A stretch of 32,737 nucleotides of DNA from Thermoanaerobaculia bacterium (lineage in GTDB: Bacteria > Acidobacteriota > Thermoanaerobaculia > Multivoradales > JAIOJS01): positions 1-32,737 of the forward strand of contig JAIOJS010000271.1 in the NCBI GenBank assembly GCA_019911795.1, in the 5' to 3' direction. Under the pieces are notes generated by a model. That model did not search any database, had not been told where the DNA came from, and was given only the letters and a program-made list of their open reading frames with translations. Each line of letters opens with the position of its first letter. The first letter of the stretch is position 1. Positions 1-6,855 of this stretch are shown here, one piece after another. A program made the translations under genes and the position numbers.

Positions 1-1
1 G

Positions 2-82
2 CACGACAACAGCGGCCCGAACTGGACCACGAAATACGGCGACGCGCGTCTGCTGACTTTCAGCTACGACAAGGTGTTCTGA
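2..82 (+). CDS. C-terminal end of an unidentified protein (partial)
   Basis: An open frame enters from the left edge and ends at TGA 80-82, giving 26 residues that finish LLTFSYDKVF. The end alternates hydrophobic and polar residues and stops on Phe. That is the pattern of the last beta-strand of many outer-membrane barrel proteins, such as TonB-dependent receptors. This is only suggestive, because 26 residues cannot identify a family. The gene runs convergent to the dnaB/thyA chimera on the other strand, with 72 nt between them. Confidence 0.45.
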   Translation, partial: HDNSGPNWTTKYGDARLLTFSYDKVF

Positions 83-154
83 GCGGAAACAGAGCGCCCC
101 CAATCGGTAACGCCGACTGGAAGCCGGCGCTACATTCGGGCGTATTCACCCTGG

Positions 155-364
155 CTACACCGCCACCGGCGCCTTGATGCCAGGGTGTGGGTCGTAGCCC
201 TCCAGGGTGAAATCCTCGTATTTGAAGGCGAACAGATCGGTCACTTCCGGATTGAGCCGCATCGTCGGCAGGGCGCGCGGCTCCAAGAGGACACCCGCCA
301 GCACGGCACGCTCGGACTCCTCGCTATGCGGTAGGGCCTTTGGCGGTTGTAGGGTATCGATCAT
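155..364 (-). pseudogene. Chimeric remnant: DnaB N-terminus joined in frame to ThyA C-terminus
   Basis: The 69-codon frame begins with ATG at 364. Residues about 5-33 match the start of replicative helicase Dna[20 protein letters not shown], the DnaB pattern P-x-S-x-EAE-x-AVL-G-x-LL. Residues about 29-69 match the extreme C-terminus of thymidylate synthase Thy[11 protein letters not shown], then [20 protein letters not shown] and a final VAV. The join falls inside EPRALP (about 266-286), which is plausible in both parents. This looks like a deletion or misjoin at microhomology. No helicase core and no ThyA catalytic Cys region remain, so neither activity can be present. Both halves are well preserved, so the event is either recent or an assembly artefact. 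It lies downstream of egtD on the same strand. Confidence 0.7.
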
Positions 365-520
365 GAATCTCGGGTCGCGGTCAGGTGTGGTCTACTCTGA
401 GCCGATGCCACGCCTACCTCGGAGAACGATTCTCGCGAGGGGTCTGGAGCCGGGCGCAGGCCGGCCAGTCTAGCACGCAGGATGGCCGACCACGGGGCGC
501 TTCAGGGAGGTCTAGGAGGG

Positions 521-1570
521 TCACTCGGGAGCTCGACGCGCCAGCGCTAGAGCGAAGGTGTCGAGTTCTTCGAACCAATCGCAGAGAGTTAGACCCACCG
601 CCTCCAACATCGACTCCACGCCCGGCCGTCGGTACTTGGAGCTGATCTCGGTCAAGATCTCCTCTCCCCTCTCGAGCCGGATCTCGAGGGCGAGTTCATC
701 GAGTCGAACCACCTGAGAATCCGGAGACGCCAACCGCATCTCGATGCGCTCCTCTTCTGGTTCCCAGATCGCCCGATGAACGAAGGATGAGGGCTCGAAA
801 TCGCCGTGGGTGACCCGATTGACGACCCGCAGAATATTGCGGTTGAACTCAGCCGTTACCCCAGCCGAGTCGTTGTACGCAGCCTCGAGGAGATCGACGG
901 GCTTGACCAGGTCGACACCGAGCAGGAAGTAGCCTCCCGGTGACATGGCGGCGGCGATGCGACCCAGGAGCTCGGTCGCGGCGGTGGGCTCGAAGTTCCC
1001 GAGGGTGCTTCCGAGGAAAAGCACGAGGGCGTCGGACGATCCCAGTCCGTGCAAATGGCCGGCGGAGAAATCGTCGACCACCGCGTGAACCGCTAGCTGG
1101 GGGTACTCATCGGTGAGAGCCAGCGCCGTCCGTCGCAGTTCAGCTTCGCTGACGTCGAGAGGGATGTACCGCCGTAGGGTCCCACGGGCGGCGAAGGCAT
1201 CGAGGAGCCGACGGGTCTTGGTCGCGGTCCCAGCTCCGATTTCGACCAACTCACCCACTCCGGTCTCGGCCGCGATGCGATCAGCCACACGGTTCAGAAG
1301 GGCTGCCTCGGCCCGCGTCGGGTAGTACTCCGGGAGCCGCGTGATCTCGTCGAAGAGCTGCGAACCGAGATCATCGTAGAAGAAGCGTGAGGGCAGGCGT
1401 CGCGGCGTCTCCGTGAGCGCCGTCGCGATCTCGCGAAGATCCCGCGCGTGGTCCGCTCGCCCTAGGCGCACTTCCAGCGTCGCCCGGTCTCCCAGGACGA
1501 TCTCTTGGTCGCTCGGGTGGATCAGATCGCTGGAAAGAATGGAATGTCTAGGGTGAGTGACGGTGGTCAA
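521..1570 (-). CDS. egtD: L-histidine N-alpha-methyltransferase EgtD (ergothioneine biosynthesis)
   Basis: EgtD trimethylates histidine with S-adenosylmethionine to give hercynine, the first step of ergothioneine synthesis in the cytoplasm. Family hallmarks are FFYDDLGSQLF (63-73), PEYYPTR (80-86), the SAM loop IGAGTATKTR (111-120), FLGSTLGNF, the substrate-side YNDSAGVTAEFNRNIL, and a C-terminal TEISSKYRR. At 349 aa it is slightly longer than most EgtDs (about 320-330) because of an N-terminal extension. The start is TTG at 1570, chosen because a perfect AGGAGG lies five bases upstream (1576-1581). It is divergent from egtB, with 91 bp between the starts, so the two are probably co-regulated. 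I am confident of the function and less so of the start. Confidence 0.93.
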   Translation of the reverse strand: MTTVTHPRHSILSSDLIHPSDQEIVLGDRATLEVRLGRADHARDLREIATALTETPRRLPSRFFYDDLGSQLFDEITRLPEYYPTRAEAALLNRVADRIAAETGVGELVEIGAGTATKTRRLLDAFAARGTLRRYIPLDVSEAELRRTALALTDEYPQLAVHAVVDDFSAGHLHGLGSSDALVLFLGSTLGNFEPTAATELLGRIAAAMSPGGYFLLGVDLVKPVDLLEAAYNDSAGVTAEFNRNILRVVNRVTHGDFEPSSFVHRAIWEPEEERIEMRLASPDSQVVRLDELALEIRLERGEEILTEISSKYRRPGVESMLEAVGLTLCDWFEELDTFALALARRAPE

Positions 1571-1628
1571 CGTTGCCTCCTACGATAAGCTCGAGTTCGG
1601 GTTGATGTTACCCTCCCGGTTGATGAAG

Positions 1629-1644
1629 GCGTCTCCGGAGACGC
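1629..1644. promoter_or_regulatory. 16-bp perfect palindrome in the egtD-egtB divergent intergenic region
   Basis: GCGTCTCC is followed directly by its reverse complement GGAGACGC. It sits 17 nt before the chosen egtB ATG and about 60 nt upstream of the egtD start. A perfect dyad between divergent genes of one pathway is a typical operator position. No regulator gene is adjacent, so the binding protein is unknown. Confidence 0.4.
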
Positions 1645-1661
1645 AGAGAGGAGCCGAGACC

Positions 1662-3074
1662 ATGACGATCAAACTCGTAGCCCCACCGACTCCGTCGGAC
1701 CGTCGCAAACCGGACTCTCGTCCTACGTCCGTCGTCGTCGATGCGAACGGGTACCAGCGAGTCCGTGCCGCGACCGAGTCGTTGGCCGGCCCACTCGCCA
1801 CAGAAGACTACGTGGTTCAGTCGATGCCGGATGTGAGTCCGACCAAGTGGCATCTCGCCCACGTCACCTGGTTCTTCGAGACCTTCGTCTTGACCCCGCA
1901 TCTGAAGGGGTACGCGCCATTTGATCCCGCCTTTCACTTCCTCTTCAACTCCTACTACCTCGGGGCCGGAGAGCGCCACTGCCGTGATCAAAGGGGCTAC
2001 ATCAGTCGTCCCACCGTGACCGAAGTCTATGAGTATCGAGGTCATGTCGATCAAGCGATGGCGCGACTTCTGACTGAACTGGAGTCCCACCCCGAGCGAG
2101 AGGAGGTTCGGCGCGTCACCGAGATCGGGCTGCATCACGAGCAACAGCACCAGGAACTCCTGCTGACCGATATCAAGCACGTCCTTTCGGTCAACCCGTT
2201 GCGACCGCGGTACCTCGAATCCGCGTCGCCGGCTGGTGATCCCAGTCGTCCGGATCCCCAGGAGCCGGTCGAGCCGATTCGCTGGATCAGTTTCCCCGAA
2301 GGACTCGTCGATATCGGCACGGATCCCGGTTCGGGGTTTGCCTACGACAACGAGAGCCCTCGGCATCGGTTCTTCGTCCAGGGATTCGACATCGCCGACC
2401 GCCTGGTGACCAACGGCGAGTTTCTCGCATTCATGGAGGACGGTGGCTACCAGCGTGGAGATCTCTGGCTTTCCGAGGGCTGGGCCGCGGCCCGAGCCAA
2501 CGATTGGAGCGAGCCCTTCTATTGGGAACGACGCGACGACCGGTGGCAACTCTTCACTCTAGGCGGGATGCGCGACGTCGATCCCAACGAACCGGCCTCC
2601 CACATCAACTACTTCGAGGCCGACGCCTACGCCCGTTGGTGCGATACACGACTGCCTTCCGAGCAGGAGTGGGAGGTTGCGGCGCAGGGAACCCCCATCG
2701 CCGGCAACTTCGTCGAATCGGGACGACTGCACCCCGGGCGAGTGAGTTCCCCCGGTGTTTCCTCGCATGCCTTGGATACCCATCAGGCCGCGGACGCCAA
2801 TCAGAATCAGGACGATGCCGACCAACCCCGCGTCCGCCAGCTCTTCGGAGACGTCTGGGAGTGGACCCGCAGTCAGTACTCCCCCTACCCCGGCTACCGC
2901 GCCGCCGAGGGCACCCTCGGTGAGTACAACGGTAAGTTCATGAGCAACCAGTTCGTGCTCCGCGGTGGCTCCTGCGTCACGCCGGTCAGCCACATCCGTC
3001 CGACCTACCGCAACTTCTTCCCGGCGGCGACGTCCTGGCAGTTCAGCGGAATCCGTCTGGCCCGGGATCGATAG
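1662..3074 (+). CDS. egtB: Hercynine oxygenase EgtB (iron-dependent sulfoxide synthase)
   Basis: EgtB is a non-haem iron enzyme that joins hercynine to a thiol (gamma-glutamylcysteine or cysteine) with O2. The N-terminal DinB-like domain carries KWHLAHVTWFFETF, whose His is the first iron ligand. The second motif HxxxHxE is HEQQHQE, H159/H163/E165. The C-terminal FGE-sulfatase fold shows NYFEADAYARWC, GDVWEWTRSQY, LRGGSC and SHIRPTYRNFF, ending GIRLARDR. The frame is open back to 1557, but ATG 1662 is preferred because AGAGGAG lies 8 nt before it; this gives 470 aa. egtC and egtE are absent nearby, so cysteine may be the direct sulfur donor, as reported for some EgtB types. The stop lies 5 nt from the tRNA-Leu 3' end on the other strand. 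Confidence 0.93.
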   Translation: MTIKLVAPPTPSDRRKPDSRPTSVVVDANGYQRVRAATESLAGPLATEDYVVQSMPDVSPTKWHLAHVTWFFETFVLTPHLKGYAPFDPAFHFLFNSYYLGAGERHCRDQRGYISRPTVTEVYEYRGHVDQAMARLLTELESHPEREEVRRVTEIGLHHEQQHQELLLTDIKHVLSVNPLRPRYLESASPAGDPSRPDPQEPVEPIRWISFPEGLVDIGTDPGSGFAYDNESPRHRFFVQGFDIADRLVTNGEFLAFMEDGGYQRGDLWLSEGWAAARANDWSEPFYWERRDDRWQLFTLGGMRDVDPNEPASHINYFEADAYARWCDTRLPSEQEWEVAAQGTPIAGNFVESGRLHPGRVSSPGVSSHALDTHQAADANQNQDDADQPRVRQLFGDVWEWTRSQYSPYPGYRAAEGTLGEYNGKFMSNQFVLRGGSCVTPVSHIRPTYRNFFPAATSWQFSGIRLARDR

Positions 3075-3079
3075 GACGC

Positions 3080-3165
3080 TGGTACCGGAGGCGGGATTCG
3101 AACCCGCATGCTCTTGCGAGCGAAGGATTTTAAGTCCTCTGCGTCTACCATTCCGCCACTCCGGC
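3080..3165 (-). tRNA. tRNA-Leu (anticodon UAA)
   Basis: Reading the minus strand, an acceptor GCCGGAG pairs with CTCCGGT, and the discriminator A and CCA are encoded. The anticodon loop reads CTTAAAA, giving UAA. A long variable arm and the T-arm GGGTTCGAATCCC are present, and the 86-nt length fits a class II tRNA. It is the third member of a Gly-Cys-Leu order with the two tRNAs at 6.0-6.3 kb. Confidence 0.97.
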
Positions 3166-3287
3166 CCGGGACACTGAATCATAGCCTGCCGACGATACCG
3201 TTCCCGAGCCCAGCCCCGGCTCGACCAGCGCATCTCCTGCGTTGCCGACGGTTTGTGATTTTCTTCATAGTTTCAAGGGCAGACCAC

Positions 3288-3296
3288 TGCTAGCCT
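3288..3296 (+). promoter_or_regulatory. Extended -10-like box before the GH44 gene
   Basis: TGC-TAGCCT matches an extended -10 element (TGn followed by TAnnnT) and ends seven bases before the ATG at 3304. No Shine-Dalgarno sequence is present, so this spacing would give a transcript starting at or next to the start codon. No convincing -35 is seen. Confidence 0.35.
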
Positions 3297-3303
3297 CCTC
3301 TCT

Positions 3304-5550
3304 ATGAGCAGATCAGACCTTCTCCGGGGGGCGCGGCGAGGCGGCGTCACGGTGGCCTTCCTCCTCGCGCTTGGCCTCCTCCTTTCGCTTGGATTGCCCG
3401 CCGTCGTCGGTGCGGCCGACCTCACCCTCTGCGACGATAGCCTCGCGCCCGGTTTCCAGGATTGGAGCTGGGCGGTCCACGATCTCGCCAACCCCAGCCC
3501 GGTGGCGACCGGATCTCTTTCGATCTCCTGGGAACCGGACGGTTGGGCGGGGCTCTACTTCCACGCTGACGCGCCCCTCGACCTCGCGGACTGGTCGGAC
3601 GTGGAGCTGGCGATCCACGGCGGTGCCACGGGAGGGCAGCAGATCCGGCTGACCCTGCAACTCGCCGACGTGTCGTTGGGAGAGGTTTTCCTGGCGCCGG
3701 CGCCCGCCGGGACCTGGCAGACGCGCACCCTCGACCTTCGCGCCGCCGGTGGTGTCCTGAAAGATGATGCCGTCGAAGGTCCCGCTGATCATGCCGGCGG
3801 CGACCAACCGACCCTCTTCCTCGACGACATCGTCCTGATCGAGGACGACTCCGTGCCTCCCCCACCGACTAGCGCCACGGTGACGGTCGACCCCAATGCC
3901 AACCGTCGTCCGATCAACCCCCTGATCTACGGAGTCAACTTCGGGGAGGCGACCCGCATCGGCGAGGTCGGCTACCCCATCCGGCGCTGGGGCGGCAACT
4001 CCGTCACGCGCTACAACTGGCAAGTGGCGGTTCACAACACCGCCTCCGACTACTTCTACCAGAACATCGTCGATGATGTCGCGGACCCCAACCAGCTGCC
4101 CCACGGATCCAGCTCCGACCAGTTCGTCGACGAGACCCTGGCCGCCGGCGCCGAGGTGGTGATGACCGCGCCCGCGATCGGTTGGACTCCGGTTCCGATC
4201 CGCGAGAAGCGCTGGGGATTCTCGGTGGCGGCTTACGGCGCCCAGCTGGAAGACGAGTGCAGCTTCTACGATCCGAATCCGCCGGGCTGGTGTACGGCGG
4301 ACAGCGGCGACGGTACCTGCGACCCGGTGAGCAACACCACCGGTTTCTGCTCTCCCGACGGGTTGATCGTGGGCAACGACCCGACCGATACCTCCCAGGC
4401 GATCACCGGGACCTTCATCTCCGACTGGGTCACTCACCTCATCTCGCGGGTGGGCACGGCGGCGCAGGGCGGCGTGCGCTACTGGGCGGTCGACAACGAG
4501 CCGATGCTCTGGGACTCCACTCATCGCGACGTCTTTCCCGATCCCTTGACCTACGACGGGCTGTGGAGCCGTACCCTCGAGGTCTCGAACGCCATCAAGT
4601 CCGCGGATCCCAGCGCCAAGGTCCTGGGACCGGTCGTTTGGGGATGGTGTGCCTTCTTCTCCTCAGCTTCCGATGCCGCCTTCCCCAACGGCAGCTGCGT
4701 CGACGGACCCGATCGTCAGGCCCACGGTGGAATGGCCCTTCTCCCGTGGTACCTGCAAGAGGTCTGCACCACGGGTGGGACCACGGGGACGCGCCCGATC
4801 GACTACCTCGATGTGCACTTCTACCCTCAAGGCGGCGTGGCCGGACTGCCGGGATCGGACAGCGAGGATCCCACCACCGCGGCCCGCCGCCTGCGATCGG
4901 TCGCTGAACTCTGGGATCCCACCTACACCTCGGAATCCTGGGTCTCCGAACCCATCTACCTCATTCCACGCCTACGCTCCTGGATCGACACCCACTGCCC
5001 CGGCGTCGGCCTCGCCATGACCGAGTACAAGTGGGGCGGCGACGACGGCGCGAGCAGCGCCCTCGCCCACGCCGAAGTCCTCGCCCTCTTCGGACGCGAA
5101 GGCGTCGACCTCGCCACCCGCTGGGTGGCACCCGAGCCCAACAGCCGCGTCGAAGACGCCTACGAACTCTTCCTCAACTACGACGGCGCCGGCACGGGGA
5201 TCGAAGGCGACAGCGTCCGCGCCACCTCCGATGTTCCCGGATCGCTGGGAACCTACGCCATCGTTGGACCCGACGGCAGCCTCTGGACCATCCTCATCAA
5301 CCGAGACACCGTCGCCCTGGACACCGACGTGCTCGTCCAGGGCGGACTCCTCGCCGGCAATGCCGCGGTCTACGGCTACGATGGCGCTTCGCCCCTGGCC
5401 TCCCTCGGTACCGTTCCCATTAGCGGAGGCGGTTCCGTCAACCTCACCATCCCGGCCCGTTCGGTGAGATTGGTGATCGCCCAGGTGGAGGCCGCGGCGG
5501 GGCTGATCTTCGCCGATGGTTTCGAAAGCGGGGACACCACCGCCTGGTAG
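3304..5550 (+). CDS. Secreted glycoside hydrolase family 44 protein (endoglucanase/xyloglucanase-like)
   Basis: The N-terminus (MSRSDLLRGARRGG, then a Leu-rich core ending about VVGAA) is a Sec signal peptide. Residues about 38-185 form a beta-rich, carbohydrate-binding-like domain ending in LFLDDIVLIED. The GH44 catalytic domain starts near RRPINPLIYGVNFGEA. E399 in YWAVDNEP is the expected acid/base and E574 in LAMTEYKWGG the expected nucleophile; their spacing (175) is close to the spacing I recall for characterised GH44 enzymes. GH44 enzymes cleave beta-1,4-glucan backbones such as xyloglucan or carboxymethylcellulose. The protein ends FADGFESGDTTAW, a short tail of the type recurring on exported proteins of some lineages. 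No dockerin is present. The gene sits alone, opposite the tRNAs on both sides, as if inserted. Confidence 0.88.
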   Translation: MSRSDLLRGARRGGVTVAFLLALGLLLSLGLPAVVGAADLTLCDDSLAPGFQDWSWAVHDLANPSPVATGSLSISWEPDGWAGLYFHADAPLDLADWSDVELAIHGGATGGQQIRLTLQLADVSLGEVFLAPAPAGTWQTRTLDLRAAGGVLKDDAVEGPADHAGGDQPTLFLDDIVLIEDDSVPPPPTSATVTVDPNANRRPINPLIYGVNFGEATRIGEVGYPIRRWGGNSVTRYNWQVAVHNTASDYFYQNIVDDVADPNQLPHGSSSDQFVDETLAAGAEVVMTAPAIGWTPVPIREKRWGFSVAAYGAQLEDECSFYDPNPPGWCTADSGDGTCDPVSNTTGFCSPDGLIVGNDPTDTSQAITGTFISDWVTHLISRVGTAAQGGVRYWAVDNEPMLWDSTHRDVFPDPLTYDGLWSRTLEVSNAIKSADPSAKVLGPVVWGWCAFFSSASDAAFPNGSCVDGPDRQAHGGMALLPWYLQEVCTTGGTTGTRPIDYLDVHFYPQGGVAGLPGSDSEDPTTAARRLRSVAELWDPTYTSESWVSEPIYLIPRLRSWIDTHCPGVGLAMTEYKWGGDDGASSALAHAEVLALFGREGVDLATRWVAPEPNSRVEDAYELFLNYDGAGTGIEGDSVRATSDVPGSLGTYAIVGPDGSLWTILINRDTVALDTDVLVQGGLLAGNAAVYGYDGASPLASLGTVPISGGGSVNLTIPARSVRLVIAQVEAAAGLIFADGFESGDTTAW

Positions 5551-5629
5551 TGGACGCCAGCGAGTAGGCCGCCCCTTGTAGCCACCTTCCCGGGCCCCGT
5601 CCACTCTGCACGGTAAGTACTCTGCGGAC

Positions 5630-5645
5630 TTTCGGAATACCGAAA
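5630..5645. promoter_or_regulatory. Inverted repeat TTTCGG-AATA-CCGAAA
   Basis: Six perfectly paired bases flank a 4-nt loop in the gap between the GH44 gene and the small gene at 5757. It could be an operator or a weak hairpin. Nothing else marks its function. Confidence 0.3.
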
Positions 5646-5705
5646 ATCCCCCAGCCGTATTGCAGCTAGTACCCCGGGCCAACCGCCCAACTACTAGAAC
5701 GTGAT

Positions 5706-5731
5706 TCCCGATCAGTACCGCTGGATCGGGA
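5706..5731. promoter_or_regulatory. Inverted repeat TCCCGATC/GATCGGGA upstream of the small gene
   Basis: Eight perfectly paired bases are separated by 10 nt and end 12 nt before the GAGGAG ribosome-binding site of the 5757 gene. It could fold in the 5' leader or bind a dimeric regulator. It is the second dyad in this 205-nt gap. Confidence 0.35.
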
Positions 5732-5756
5732 GAACCAACGAACGAGGAGACTAGCC

Positions 5757-5987
5757 ATGCTCCACCCCCTCGATCCAATCCAGATAGACCAAGTTCTCGA
5801 TGCGGCCGAGGTCCTAGTGGACGCCGATGTCCGCATCGGAGCGATCTTCGACCGTATCGACTTCGACCACTGCTCTCCCGCCCAACTCGACCGCATCACC
5901 AACCTGGTGGATCGAAGTGTCGTTGCGGTCAGGCGGCGTCGCAGACCGCTCGCCGTCGTGGGCGAGGGGGATCCCTCCGTGTGCTGA
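5757..5987 (+). CDS. Small hypothetical protein (76 aa)
   Basis: ATG 5757 has a GAGGAG Shine-Dalgarno sequence seven bases upstream (5744-5749), the best signal for a real gene here. The product is acidic and helix-prone in its first half (QIDQVLDAAEVLVDADVRI), then has a basic stretch VAVRRRRRPLAVV. There is no signal peptide and no membrane segment. I do not recognise a family. It lies between the GH44 gene and tRNA-Cys on the strand opposite the tRNAs, preceded by two inverted repeats. It could be a small regulatory or DNA-binding protein, but nothing shows this, and a chance ORF is not excluded. Confidence 0.5.
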   Translation: MLHPLDPIQIDQVLDAAEVLVDADVRIGAIFDRIDFDHCSPAQLDRITNLVDRSVVAVRRRRRPLAVVGEGDPSVC

Positions 5988-6041
5988 GGCACCCAAGGCC
6001 TCGCGACCCTAGTGCTCCAGATCCTCCGGAAGAACAGCTGA

Positions 6042-6116
6042 TGGAGGCGACGCCCGGATTCGAACCGGGGAATGAGGGTTTTGCAGACCCTTGCCTTACC
6101 ACTTGGCCACGTCGCC
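6042..6116 (-). tRNA. tRNA-Cys (anticodon GCA)
   Basis: On the minus strand the acceptor GGCGACG pairs with CGTCGCC, followed by discriminator U and an encoded CCA. The anticodon loop reads CTGCAAA, giving GCA. The T-arm CCGGTTCGAATCCGG is intact, and the length is 75 nt. It lies downstream of cysS, yraN and tRNA-Gly on the same strand. Confidence 0.97.
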
Positions 6117-6246
6117 TGAAAAGCTGACTCGCAAATCGATTCTCGAAGAGCAACTTGCGGGTCGGATCATACCGCGCCGAAAACGCGTGAGGCCGCCGGG
6201 GTGGGCGACCTCTTGCTCTGACGGTGATCCTAACAGTTTGGTTTAA

Positions 6247-6321
6247 TGGAGCGGGAAACGGGATTTGAACCCGCGACCCCAACCTTGGCAAGGTTGTGCT
6301 CTACCACTGAGCTATTCCCGC
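6247..6321 (-). tRNA. tRNA-Gly (anticodon GCC)
   Basis: On the minus strand the acceptor GCGGGAA pairs with TTCCCGC, then U and an encoded CCA. The anticodon loop reads TTGCCAA, giving GCC. The D-arm AGCTCAGTGGTAGAGC and the T-arm GCGGGTTTGAATCCCG are intact, and the length is 75 nt. It begins 111 nt after the yraN stop. Confidence 0.97.
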
Positions 6322-6432
6322 TCGGGAGCGGAAGAATAGTTGGCTCCTCGGGAGGTGTCAACCCCTTTTCGGAGTCGAGTCCGCCTCCTCAGGGTTAGCC
6401 GATGGTGAAGCCGCCCAGGAACGCCGGGGACC

Positions 6433-6855
6433 TCACGATCCGAGGACGAAGGCGTCGCGAATCAGAGTGAATCGCCAGGCTTCGCCCTCCGCGTCCATGC
6501 CCAGGACGTCGAAGCGGCACTCGGGCGGCGTGTCGTCATAGCGCACCAGATAGAGCGAGGCCACCCGCCCGATGCGGGTCTGTTTGGAGCGCGGCACGGT
6601 CTCGATCGCTAGTCCGTACCGGTCGGTCTCCCGCGCTTTGACCTCGATGAAGCAGAGCGTATCCCCGTCCCAGGCGACGATGTCGATCTCTCCCGCGACA
6701 TTGCTCAGGTTGCGTTCCTCGATCCGATAACCCTGGGTGACGAGCCATTCGACCCCAGCTTGCTCCGCAATTCGGCCGCGACCGTGAGTGTGCGCCTGGT
6801 CCGAGAATTCTTGCGGCGAGCGCGAACGGGCGACGACGGTTACCCTCGCTTCCAA
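6433..6855 (-). CDS. yraN: YraN family (UPF0102) nuclease-fold protein
   Basis: The core GEIDIVAWDGDTLCFIEVKA carries the E/D...ExK arrangement of the restriction-endonuclease-like fold typical of YraN. Upstream GRIAEQAGVEWLVTQGYRI and downstream RSKQTRIGRVASLYL are the other family blocks. Its cellular role is not established; a Holliday-junction or DNA-processing function has been proposed from the fold. The product is 140 aa, close to the usual 115-130 plus a short extension. The only reasonable start is TTG 6855, which overlaps the cysS stop by 16 nt and so implies translational coupling. It is the last protein gene before tRNA-Gly. Confidence 0.88.
   Translation of the reverse strand: MEARVTVVARSRSPQEFSDQAHTHGRGRIAEQAGVEWLVTQGYRIEERNLSNVAGEIDIVAWDGDTLCFIEVKARETDRYGLAIETVPRSKQTRIGRVASLYLVRYDDTPPECRFDVLGMDAEGEAWRFTLIRDAFVLGS

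Noticed and set aside
1608-2549. 313-aa minus-strand ORF opposite egtB
   Set aside because: It mirrors the codon pattern of egtB in GC-rich DNA, has no recognisable domain and no ribosome-binding site; egtB is certain.
3313-4524. 403-aa minus-strand ORF opposite the GH44 gene
   Set aside because: Shadow frame, rich in Arg/Gly/Val/His, while the opposite strand has a clear GH44 domain and signal peptide.
3166-6041. Integrative element with attachment sites
   Set aside because: No integrase, no duplicated tRNA end and no terminal repeats were seen at the segment edges; only the split tRNA order is kept as a finding.
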